NCBI GenBank assembly: GCA_028279155.1
Contig: JANQST010000048.1
Coordinates: forward strand, 1-19,752
Reading direction: 5' to 3'
Length of the DNA stretch: 19,752 nt
DNA from: Cyclobacteriaceae bacterium
Lineage (GTDB): Bacteria; Bacteroidota; Bacteroidia; Cytophagales; Cyclobacteriaceae
The notes beneath the pieces were generated by a model. It had not been told where the DNA came from and made no database searches. It saw only the letters and a program-made list of their open reading frames with translations. The position numbers were made by a program, and so were the translations under genes. Positions 13,257 to 19,752 of the stretch are shown in pieces (positions within the stretch are counted from its first letter, which is position 1; each line of letters starts with the position of its first letter).

Positions 13257-14045
13257 ATGCTATCCTTCCCCAACGCCAAAATCAATCTCGGATTAAATAT
13301 CCTGGCAAAACGAGAGGACGGCTACCATGATCTTGAGAGTTGCTTCTATCCTATTCCCTGGCGCGATTCACTGGAAATAATTGAATCCGCGGAATTTGGC
13401 TTCCATTCATATGGATTAGAAATACCCGGTGACTGGGAGCATAACTTATGTGTCAAAGCCTATCAGTTACTTGAAGTTGATTTTGACCTTCCTCCAATTG
13501 AGATTCATTTGTTGAAGGCGATTCCAATGGGTGCCGGTTTGGGTGGTGGTTCTGCCGATGGTTCTTTCGTACTAAAGTTGCTCAACGATCTATTCGAGCT
13601 ACAATTGAGCACAGCGAAACTTGAAGAATACGCTTTGAAGCTTGGAAGCGATTGCCCGTTCTTCATCCAGAACAAACCTACTCTTGCCTCCGGAAGAGGA
13701 GAAATCTTTCATGCATGTAACGTCAATCTCTCAGGTCTGTTTTTGGCCATGTATAATCCTGATCTCCACATCTCGACCAAAGAGGCCTTTTCAGGAATTC
13801 ATCCTACAGCTCCTGAAGTATCCATTTCAGACATTGTCCAACTGCCAATCAATGAATGGAAAGATTTACTCGTTAACGATTTTGAAACCTCCATCTTCCC
13901 TAATCATCCGGAAGTAGAAAAAATAAAGGAAGAAATGTACCAAAAAGGAGCTATCTACAGCTCCATGACTGGAACAGGATCTACAGTGTATGGGATTTTT
14001 GAGACTCCTCCAAAAAACACTCCTTGGAAGGTACTTGAATTGTAG
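13257..14045 (+). CDS. ispE: 4-diphosphocytidyl-2-C-methyl-D-erythritol kinase
   Basis: A 262-aa GHMP kinase that phosphorylates CDP-methylerythritol at the 2-hydroxyl, the ATP-dependent fourth step of the methylerythritol phosphate route to isoprenoids (cytoplasm). N-terminal FPNAKINLGLNILAKREDGYHDLES contains the expected Lys8 and the substrate motif. The glycine-rich ATP loop is PMGAGLGGGSAD at about residues 90-101. GSDCPFF contains Asp132 of the active site. The C-terminal SSMTGTGSTVYGIF is GHMP motif 3. Length is slightly shorter than the E. coli enzyme (283 aa), normal for the phylum. It is followed after 72 nt by the aminopeptidase gene on the same strand. Confidence 0.95.
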   Translation: MLSFPNAKINLGLNILAKREDGYHDLESCFYPIPWRDSLEIIESAEFGFHSYGLEIPGDWEHNLCVKAYQLLEVDFDLPPIEIHLLKAIPMGAGLGGGSADGSFVLKLLNDLFELQLSTAKLEEYALKLGSDCPFFIQNKPTLASGRGEIFHACNVNLSGLFLAMYNPDLHISTKEAFSGIHPTAPEVSISDIVQLPINEWKDLLVNDFETSIFPNHPEVEKIKEEMYQKGAIYSSMTGTGSTVYGIFETPPKNTPWKVLEL

Positions 14046-14117
14046 TATTGGCTGCTGAGCAAACCGCAAATCACATTGTCCTACAAAAAATGGTCGCCAG
14101 CTTTTACCTTGCGACTT

Positions 14118-16664
14118 ATGAAAAATACGTGCTCCCTCCTTCTGATTTTAATTCTCGGAATTTCTTGTCAAACACCAACAGATTTACTTGATGTTGGTAT
14201 TCCGCTAACGATGGCAGAGTACCGAAAGGAACAAGTTTCGAACGTGGTGTATGATCTCTCTTTTGAGATTCCGGAGGAGCGTTCACAGCCAATAAATTCC
14301 ACTCTGGAGTTGAACCTGGACATCAATGATCTTACTCATCCCCTTTACCTTGATTTCAACGAAAAAGCCGATCGAGTACAATCCGTGGAAGTCAATGGAG
14401 CATCAATCGAAACAGATCATCGGAAAGAGCATTTGATCATTGCATCTGAACACCTCAAAAAGGGCCAAAATGTAGTTGTAGTAAATTTTCTTGCTGGCGA
14501 ACTTTCGCTCAACCGAAACGATGAGTTCCTCTACACCCTACTGGTCCCTGACCGGGCAAGCACGCTGTTTCCGTGCTTTGACCAACCGGACATCAAAGCA
14601 ACTTACAATTTGACGATCACCGCTCCATCTGACTGGGAAGTGCTGGCTGGTGCACTGGAAATTGAGCAAAAGGAAAAAGGTGCATTTATAGAACATCGTT
14701 TTGGTACTTCAGCTAAGATGAGTACCTATCTTTTCTCCTTTGTCGCTGGAAAGTTTGAAACTGAAGTTCAGAACCCGGGTTCTTTCGATATGAAATTACT
14801 TTATCGGGAAACAAACGAAGAAAAAAGAAAAGCGAGTCTCAAAGAAATTTTCAAGCATCATCAACAGTCCATTGATTTTCTGGAAGACTATACAGGTTAT
14901 CCTTTTCCCTTTGAAAAACTGGATTTCGCCACCATTCCCGGATTTCAGTATGGCGGCATGGAGCATGTTGGAGCCATCCAATACCGAGAATCATCGCTAT
15001 TTCTAGATAACAGTGCGACCGAAAGCAGAAAGCTAGGCCGTGGAAAGTTGATCGCACACGAAACCGCTCACATGTGGTTTGGTGACCTGGTCACTATGAA
15101 GTGGTTCAGCGATGTGTGGATGAAGGAAGTGTTTGCTAATTTCATGGCGGATAAGATTGTCAACCCATCGTTCCCAGAAATCAATCACAACCTGCAATTC
15201 GTAACGAACCACTATCCAAGCGCCTATAGCGAAGATCGAACGGCCGGTACCAACCCCATTAAACAGCAGTTGGACAACCTGAAAAATGCAGGAACCCTTT
15301 ACGGGCGAATCATCTACAACAAAGCCCCGATCATGATGCGTCAACTGGAAGCCGCAATGGGTGAAGCATCCTTTCAGGAAGGCATTAAGGAATACATCGC
15401 TACATATAAGGATGGAAATGCGGAATGGGAAAACCTGGTAGAAATCCTTGATTCTAAAACCTCCATTGACATGAAGCAATGGAGTGACGTATGGGTGAAC
15501 CAATCCGGTCGACCTGTTCTTTCGGATCAGATCACCTACGGAGAACTGGGGACGATTACCAATTTTGAGGTCAGTCAATCTGCGGAAGATGGTAGTGACA
15601 AGGTGTGGCCACAATCATTCACAGTCGGTTTGATCTATCCCGATTCTGTCATAGAAGTTCAGGCCAACATCACTGTAAGAAAAACAGTACTGAATGAAGC
15701 TCACGGATTACCTAAGCCGGACGCGATCGTCTACAATTATGATGGTTATGGCTATGGCATCTTCCCTATCACTGCTGAAACCATTCAGCAAACTACGACT
15801 ATCAAGGACGAGGTAGCAAGAGCCTATGCTTACATCAATCTGTATGAAAACGTGCTGGGTGGCAAGGTCAATGCCCTTGAGGCTGTTGACTTGATGAAAG
15901 AAGGTTTGAAAACCGAGAATAACGAGCTAATTACGAGATTGATAACGAACCAGCTACGTACGCTTTTCTGGAAGTATTTGTCAGAAGAAGAACGGTCGGA
16001 AGTGCAGCAAGAATTAGAACAATCCTTAATCAGCATTATCAATGATGACCTACCTGCCAATAGAAAGAAAACACTGTTTGGTCTATTCAGATCCATCGCA
16101 TACAGCTCCACTGGACAGGATACGCTCTATAAGATCTGGAACAAAGAGACAACGATCAAGGACCTGAAACTAAATACTGACGATTATGCCAACATGGCCA
16201 TGGAGCTGTGTATTTATGGGCATCCGAAGGCTGAGGAAATCATTCAATCCACTGTAGCATCTTTCAAAAACCCCGACAAGATTGAACGATTCAAATTTTT
16301 GATTCCGTCCCTTTCCAATGATGCACAAGTACGAAATGATTTTTTCGAGTCGTTACGACAAGCAGTGAACCGGGAAAAGGAATCGTGGGTGTTGACTGCT
16401 GTGAACAACATTCACCACCCATTGCGACATGAAAGTTCCACGCAATTGCTTCCCACCTGTCTTGAATTGATAGAAGAGATCCAGTTGACTGGCGATATCT
16501 TCTTTCCAAAACGATGGCTGGTGAGTACCATCGGTAATTACTCCTCAGAAGAAGCATACACTGTATTGACCACCTTCTTATCAGACAATCCTGAGTTCAG
16601 TCCCGTGCTAAAGCGAAAATTGCTTCAGGCAACGGATGATTTATATCGGATTCATGGGGAGTAG
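14118..16664 (+). CDS. Lipoprotein M1-family zinc aminopeptidase
   Basis: An 848-aa exported metallopeptidase of family M1 that removes N-terminal residues from peptides. I use the ATG at 14118 rather than the in-frame TTG at 14076 because it begins a signal peptide (MKNTCSLLLILILGISC) with lipobox LGISC, predicting lipidation at Cys17 and membrane attachment. An N-terminal beta-saddle domain (FDQPDIKATYN, then KMSTYLFSFVAGKFE) precedes the catalytic core. The zinc site is HETAH at 314-318, with Glu337 nineteen residues after the second His (WMKE). Tyr400 (IIYNKAP) is the expected transition-state Tyr. The exopeptidase motif reads GGMEH at 279-283, not the usual GxMEN, with the Glu kept. The C-terminal third (about 610-848) is helical repeats as in ERAP-type M1 enzymes. 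The substrate is unknown; peptide use for nutrition is likely. Confidence 0.9.
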   Translation: MKNTCSLLLILILGISCQTPTDLLDVGIPLTMAEYRKEQVSNVVYDLSFEIPEERSQPINSTLELNLDINDLTHPLYLDFNEKADRVQSVEVNGASIETDHRKEHLIIASEHLKKGQNVVVVNFLAGELSLNRNDEFLYTLLVPDRASTLFPCFDQPDIKATYNLTITAPSDWEVLAGALEIEQKEKGAFIEHRFGTSAKMSTYLFSFVAGKFETEVQNPGSFDMKLLYRETNEEKRKASLKEIFKHHQQSIDFLEDYTGYPFPFEKLDFATIPGFQYGGMEHVGAIQYRESSLFLDNSATESRKLGRGKLIAHETAHMWFGDLVTMKWFSDVWMKEVFANFMADKIVNPSFPEINHNLQFVTNHYPSAYSEDRTAGTNPIKQQLDNLKNAGTLYGRIIYNKAPIMMRQLEAAMGEASFQEGIKEYIATYKDGNAEWENLVEILDSKTSIDMKQWSDVWVNQSGRPVLSDQITYGELGTITNFEVSQSAEDGSDKVWPQSFTVGLIYPDSVIEVQANITVRKTVLNEAHGLPKPDAIVYNYDGYGYGIFPITAETIQQTTTIKDEVARAYAYINLYENVLGGKVNALEAVDLMKEGLKTENNELITRLITNQLRTLFWKYLSEEERSEVQQELEQSLISIINDDLPANRKKTLFGLFRSIAYSSTGQDTLYKIWNKETTIKDLKLNTDDYANMAMELCIYGHPKAEEIIQSTVASFKNPDKIERFKFLIPSLSNDAQVRNDFFESLRQAVNREKESWVLTAVNNIHHPLRHESSTQLLPTCLELIEEIQLTGDIFFPKRWLVSTIGNYSSEEAYTVLTTFLSDNPEFSPVLKRKLLQATDDLYRIHGE

Positions 16665-16955
16665 AGATGATGACAGCTGAGCATAATTACCTACCTTTAT
16701 ATTTCATAAATGATTCATCTCTGAAAATGATTCTGAAACTAATAGTTGCATAATTAGTAGCCAGCAAACGCTGAGACTAATAATTCAATGTTCGGATGTC
16801 TTCCGAACTCAATTTCATTTTATTAACGTATTCGTGTGTTGTTAATCAATACTGACTAATGCTTTGGGTATTCATTCACTTAAGCTTATAGGATGATGGG
16901 CTTGGAATTAATTGGCCAGATTGCACACGAATTTCACTAACAACAACTATTGTTT
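16665..16955. other. Gap with one short inverted repeat
   Basis: About 290 bases without a gene. The only clear structure is GTTCGGA (16790-16796) paired with TCCGAAC (16802-16808) around TGTCT, followed by a T-rich stretch (CAATTTCATTTTATT). It could be a weak terminator for the aminopeptidase gene, but it lies about 125 nt after its stop. I see no convincing promoter consensus for the following gene. Confidence 0.4.
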
Positions 16956-17477
16956 ATGAAAAATCAAGAAGTAAAAAAGGACCCGGAATTTTTAGCGTAC
17001 GTCTTTGAATTGAACGGGGACACAGCGCTTTATGAAGCACTACAAAAAAGTCTGGATCAAATTGACAATTTAGATATCACTCAATTGAATCGAATTGGTT
17101 TGAAGACGTATGAAAAAGGTAAATGGTCCATTCACAAAATACTGCAACATCTCATTGATTGGGAACGAATTTGGTGTTTTAGAGCGATCATTTTTGCTCG
17201 ATGTGAAGGAACCATCCCTGTTGCACATGACCAGGAAATAATGGGTAGCAACTCAAATGCAAATGAGCTATCTATTGAGCAGTTGGTAAATGAGTTGCGG
17301 GTTGCGCGTCAGTCAACCATGTTGATGTTTGAATCTTTCAACAAAAAGATTCTTGAAACCAATTGTGTGTTTTTTGAATATGAGATGCCATTGTACACCA
17401 TAGGGTTGACGATTACGGCACATCAAATTCATCATTTCAACATCATAAAAGAGCGCTATTTACCATTGGATGAATAA
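16956..17477 (+). CDS. DinB/YfiT-like superfamily protein (putative metal-dependent)
   Basis: A 173-aa protein with the four-helix-bundle pattern of the DinB-like superfamily (DinB_2 type). The first helix has KWSIHKILQHLIDWER, and the C-terminal helix has TAHQIHHFNIIKERYLPL. His65, His156 and His160 fit the three-His metal site of the family. Such proteins may act as thiol-dependent transferases or hydrolases; most are uncharacterised. It is cytoplasmic, with no signal. I start at ATG 16956; an in-frame TTG at 16950 is less likely. No Shine-Dalgarno is visible. It is convergent with the DUF481-like gene, with a GC-rich hairpin between the two. Confidence 0.82.
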   Translation: MKNQEVKKDPEFLAYVFELNGDTALYEALQKSLDQIDNLDITQLNRIGLKTYEKGKWSIHKILQHLIDWERIWCFRAIIFARCEGTIPVAHDQEIMGSNSNANELSIEQLVNELRVARQSTMLMFESFNKKILETNCVFFEYEMPLYTIGLTITAHQIHHFNIIKERYLPLDE

Positions 17478-17499
17478 CGTTTGAATTAATTAACTCTTG

Positions 17500-17523
17500 A
17501 GCACGCGCTTTGTAACGCGTGCT
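17500..17523. terminator. Hairpin between convergent genes, likely bidirectional terminator
   Basis: AGCACGCG (17500-17507) pairs perfectly with CGCGTGCT (17516-17523) around an 8-nt loop. It lies between the stop of the DinB-like gene (17477) and the stop of the DUF481-like gene (17541). The stem is GC-rich compared with its surroundings. T-tracts are weak on both sides, as is common in this phylum. Confidence 0.6.
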
Positions 17524-17540
17524 TATCTCAAAGCGTATTC

Positions 17541-18308
17541 TTAAAAACTCCTCAACGTAAACCCAAAAGTTAAAAACCGATCTTCCTCCTTTTGATCTGC
17601 GATCACAACACTTTCAAATGTGTGCAGATAGTTGATTTTGAAATTTAAATACTTAATGATGGGCATTTCAACACCAATATCCGCTTGCCAGCGATAGTTG
17701 TTTCCTTGCTCAACAGAGGGCTGAAAGTAACTCTCGTGACTCAAAATCAACTTCTTATCAAACAACTGATATCTGCCATTCACCCAAACGGTCCCTCTAA
17801 ATGTACTGATGAATTGGCCTCCGTTAAACTCGGTCTTGTTAAAAGTAGCATTCGCAAATTCTGTTTCCTCGTACTCACCGGTAATCGAAAATTTGAGCCA
17901 ATGATCTTTACGGGTCAATACCTGGTAAGTTATTCCTGCACCGACCAAATAGCGCAAATCAATCTCTCTACGAAAGTTGGTACTAACAAAACCTAAGACC
18001 AATGGGTAGATCTTTTTCTCCGGATTGAAATACAGGAAATTCAGGCTCAGAATATCTTCATCAGCTTTTTCCTTTCCAAATTCCTGGTACACATAGGAGT
18101 TTTGGGTTTTGAAAACCCACTTCTTCCAGGGCCTGACACTGAAGTCCGTTCTTCCTCTAAAAATGAAGGTTTCTACATTTCCTTCCTGGTAAAACCCGGT
18201 CAATGAAAGACTGGCTTTCACTTTGAGCGTATCACTTTCATTTAACTGTGCCGATAGAATGAATGGACACAACAACAAACCATATAGCAGTTTCTTCATG
18301 TTTCGCAT
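17541..18308 (-). CDS. DUF481-like outer membrane beta-barrel protein
   Basis: An exported protein of about 252-255 aa with a signal peptide (MKKLLYGLLLCPFILSAQ). The mature part has alternating amphipathic strands typical of a small outer-membrane barrel: LSLTGFYQEGNVETFIFRG, WVFKTQNSYVYQEFGKEKAD, VLGFVSTNFRREIDLRYLVG, LKFSITGEYEETEF, INYLHTFESVV and LTFGFTLRSF. It ends in a C-terminal Phe, the usual BAM recognition signal. The GYxxGN-like start and overall size resemble DUF481 (salt-induced outer-membrane protein of YdiY type). Its ligand is unknown. I place the start at ATG 18308 (ATG 18299 is equally possible). A good promoter precedes it at 18323-18354. Confidence 0.75.
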   Translation of the reverse strand: MRNMKKLLYGLLLCPFILSAQLNESDTLKVKASLSLTGFYQEGNVETFIFRGRTDFSVRPWKKWVFKTQNSYVYQEFGKEKADEDILSLNFLYFNPEKKIYPLVLGFVSTNFRREIDLRYLVGAGITYQVLTRKDHWLKFSITGEYEETEFANATFNKTEFNGGQFISTFRGTVWVNGRYQLFDKKLILSHESYFQPSVEQGNNYRWQADIGVEMPIIKYLNFKINYLHTFESVVIADQKEEDRFLTFGFTLRSF

Positions 18309-18322
18309 TTGCAACTAATCGG

Positions 18323-18354
18323 CAAAATTGAAAACCAATCGATCTTGAAACAAA
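18323..18354 (-). promoter_or_regulatory. Candidate promoter of the DUF481-like gene
   Basis: On the minus strand, TTTG (18354-18351) is followed after exactly 20 nt by CAATTTTG (18330-18323), one mismatch from TAnnTTTG. The spacing matches the Bacteroidota consensus. The -7 box ends 14 nt before ATG 18308. Confidence 0.5.
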
Positions 18355-18452
18355 ATAATCGCCCCTACATTAACTGTACATTTGGTCTGCTTGTTAAAAT
18401 CCAGATTGCAAAATTGGAAAGACAAAATACCCATCAAACCTTCTGCTCTGTA

Positions 18453-18477
18453 ATTAATTAATGCCTATTTAATTAAT
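18453..18477. repeat. 9-bp AT-only inverted repeat upstream of the secreted protein gene
   Basis: ATTAATTAA (18453-18461) pairs with TTAATTAAT (18469-18477) around TGCCTAT, about 70 nt before ATG 18549. It could be a regulator-binding site. AT-rich repeats arise easily by chance. Nothing else is visible in the gap 18355-18548. Confidence 0.35.
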
Positions 18478-18548
18478 CCGAGAGAGTTACTGCAAGGATT
18501 GACCTATTGTTGGAATCATAATTACTCAGTGGATTCAAACATTAAATC

Positions 18549-19103
18549 ATGAAGTATTTAGCTATATCCTCTTATCTCCTATTCAACCTTCTGGGTTCAT
18601 CAGCCAGTAGTCAAGTATACAACACGGACAGCATCGCTTCCATTGGGTGGATGGTCGGTAAATGGAGCGTAGAAGCTGGTGAAGTAGGCTCAGATGATTC
18701 CGCTTTTAAGGAAAGTGGTTTTTTGGACTGTTATCGGGTCTTAAATAATAGAATCATCAGATGCGAGCGATATGTAAATCGAACAGAAATGAGCGGGAGA
18801 TATACCAACTTGTCCAGGTCTCGTTCCTCGATCTACTATTTTACCTATAACGAAAAAGAATCACACTTTGACTTAATTAGAATTGGCCCAAATGGCACGA
18901 GAACTACCTCTTACCGAAAAAAGGATCAGTGGACATTGAAAGCCGCTTCATCATTTGACCATCCAACATTGGGTTTCAAAATGTTCAACGATATTTCTCT
19001 CACAAGAGAAAGTGATGACCTAGTGATTAGAGTTGAAAGCCTTAGAAATTCAGATGGAACATTCACTGAAAGATATGAGGCCAAAATGAGGCGAATCGAA
19101 TAA
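18549..19103 (+). CDS. Secreted protein of unknown function, possibly DUF1579-like
   Basis: A 184-aa protein with a signal peptide (MKYLAISSYLLFNLLGSSASSQ). The mature domain opens with SIGWMVGKWSVE, a pattern seen in small lipocalin-like or DUF1579-type beta-barrel domains that begin LxGxWxxE. It continues with strand-rich sequence (DCYRVLNNRIIRCERYVNR, SSIYYFTYNEKESHFDLIRI, MFNDISLTRESDDLVIRVES) and ends in polar YEAKMRRIE. Two Cys residues lie close together (DCYR, IIRCER) and could form a disulfide. No catalytic motif is seen, and the assignment to DUF1579 is a weak guess. Preceded by an AT-rich inverted repeat; 162 nt separate it from the next gene. Confidence 0.75.
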   Translation: MKYLAISSYLLFNLLGSSASSQVYNTDSIASIGWMVGKWSVEAGEVGSDDSAFKESGFLDCYRVLNNRIIRCERYVNRTEMSGRYTNLSRSRSSIYYFTYNEKESHFDLIRIGPNGTRTTSYRKKDQWTLKAASSFDHPTLGFKMFNDISLTRESDDLVIRVESLRNSDGTFTERYEAKMRRIE

Positions 19104-19265
19104 GGAGATAAGAACATATCTCACACATAGCATTAATTGAAGCACTCATACCTGTGTTAGTGTGCCTGGGTTTGCCTCAAACTAGTCTCTTTAAAAACCC
19201 ATACTAGTACCTGGATTTACTTATCTTCAACAGTATATAGCATTATCAATAACAAAAAGTATGTC
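19104..19265. other. Short gap with no clear element
   Basis: I see only weak features: ACTAGT palindromes repeated about 28 nt apart (around 19181 and 19203) and a loose GCACT...AGTGTGC pairing near 19140-19162 that could terminate the preceding gene. No promoter consensus is found. Confidence 0.25.
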
Positions 19266-19752
19266 ATGGATAAGCATAAATCGAGAAGAGAATTTATTGA
19301 ATTGGGATTAAAAGCAGGCATAGCTTTCTCAGCTGTATCTCCAACCTTGCTTAGTTGCAATTCCAGGAGCGAAAACCAAAAAGAGGAGACCAACACAACT
19401 GGCAACAAACTGAATATTCTAATTCTGGGAGGAACGAGTTTTTTAGGTCCACATCAAATTGCAAGTGCAATTAGTAGAGGTCATAAAATTTCCACCTTCA
19501 CAAGAGGAAAGACAAAAGCCTCCGTTCATAGTGAGCTTTTCAATGAAGTTGAACAGCTGAAAGGAGATCGGGAGAATAATTTGACTGCCTTGGAAAATCG
19601 AAAATGGGACGTTGTGATTGACAATTCAGGACATAAAGTCGATTGGACCAAAAAAACTGCACAATTGCTTAAGGAAAATTGTGACTTATACCACTATACC
19701 TCTTCCACAGGAGTCTATTATCCCTATTTGAAAAATGGTTATATGGAAGATG
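19266..19752 (+). CDS. Tat-exported lipoprotein-like NAD(P)-binding epimerase/reductase (partial, 3' end outside)
   Basis: The frame is open from ATG 19266 to the window end, 162 codons without a stop. The ATG at 19261 is in another frame and soon stops. The N-terminus carries a twin-arginine signal, KSRREFIELGLKAGIAFSAV, ending in PTLLSC, a possible lipobox with Cys33. After an EN/TN-rich linker comes a Rossmann fold, LNILILGGTSFLGPHQIASAI, with the GxxGxxG nucleotide loop (GGTSFLG), strand-like KISTFTRG, the second-strand acidic patch LKGDREN, and YHYTSSTGVYYP, which holds the Ser/Tyr region of extended short-chain dehydrogenases/epimerases. Tat export suggests the cofactor is bound before export. 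Substrate unknown. Confidence 0.8.
   Translation, partial: MDKHKSRREFIELGLKAGIAFSAVSPTLLSCNSRSENQKEETNTTGNKLNILILGGTSFLGPHQIASAISRGHKISTFTRGKTKASVHSELFNEVEQLKGDRENNLTALENRKWDVVIDNSGHKVDWTKKTAQLLKENCDLYHYTSSTGVYYPYLKNGYMED

Noticed and set aside
14076..14117. TTG start extending the aminopeptidase
   Set aside because: The extension removes the signal peptide from the N-terminus; ATG 14118 begins a proper lipoprotein signal.
15033..15614. Minus-strand ORF of 193 codons
   Set aside because: It lies antisense to the zinc-site region of the M1 aminopeptidase, has no recognisable motifs, and is explained by the codon usage of the real gene on the other strand.
16790..16808. GTTCGGA/TCCGAAC hairpin as a strong terminator
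   Set aside because: It is 125 nt past the aminopeptidase stop and has only a loose T-rich tail; kept only as a weak structure in the gap.
19261..19305. ATG five bases before the epimerase start
   Set aside because: It is out of frame with the Rossmann-fold protein and runs into a stop after about 16 codons.
1..19752. CRISPR, tRNA, rRNA, insertion sequence or phage features
   Set aside because: No evenly spaced direct repeats, cloverleaf-like sequences, transposase or phage proteins were seen on either strand. A tRNA scan and a repeat search would settle this.

Overview
The window looks like a chromosomal segment of a member of the phylum Bacteroidota, most likely a Cytophagales-type marine or soil bacterium. 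Four things point there. The gene block bamD – rpoZ – coaBC – DUF4835/PorD – recN is characteristic of the phylum. Start codons generally lack Shine-Dalgarno sequences. Several genes carry a TAnnTTTG-type -7 promoter element just upstream of the start. Outer-membrane and lipoprotein genes are frequent, and base composition is moderately AT-rich. I see no rRNA, tRNA, CRISPR array, transposase or phage gene.

Layout. Positions 1-500 hold the end (or nearly all) of an unrecognised soluble protein. Positions 501-1174 have no conventional gene. They contain three consecutive tiny ORFs (47, 46 and 38 aa), each with one hydrophobic segment, the first two overlapping by ATGA, and a strong hairpin. On the minus strand follow a secreted S9-type alpha/beta hydrolase (1175-2239) and a cytoplasmic cyclophilin (2339-2773). 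Divergent from these is a group II PLP-dependent decarboxylase (2843-4291). A small convergent gap with REP-like palindromes separates it from tilS (minus, 4359-5684).

The core of the window, 5709-14045, is a plus-strand run of housekeeping and envelope genes: an LptA/OstA-like protein, bamD, rpoZ, coaBC, a DUF4835 (PorD) protein, recN, fabI and ispE. It links outer-membrane assembly, a transcription subunit, coenzyme A synthesis, DNA repair, fatty acid synthesis and isoprenoid synthesis. The spacing and overlaps of bamD-rpoZ-coaBC-porD (11 nt, 12 nt, ATGA overlap) indicate one operon. recN, fabI and ispE each have their own candidate promoter element. A lipoprotein M1 aminopeptidase follows (14118-16664).

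The right end (16665-19752) is looser. It holds a DinB/YfiT-like protein, a convergent DUF481-like outer-membrane protein, a small secreted protein of unknown function, and the start of a twin-arginine-signal, lipoprotein-like NAD(P)-dependent epimerase/reductase cut by the window edge.

I found no clear new multi-gene defence or biosynthetic system. The least explained parts are the tiny-membrane-peptide cluster at 734-1147 and its structured RNA, the REP-like palindromes at 4305-4381 and 13204-13254, and a set of promoters so close to the start codon that the mRNAs may be leaderless.
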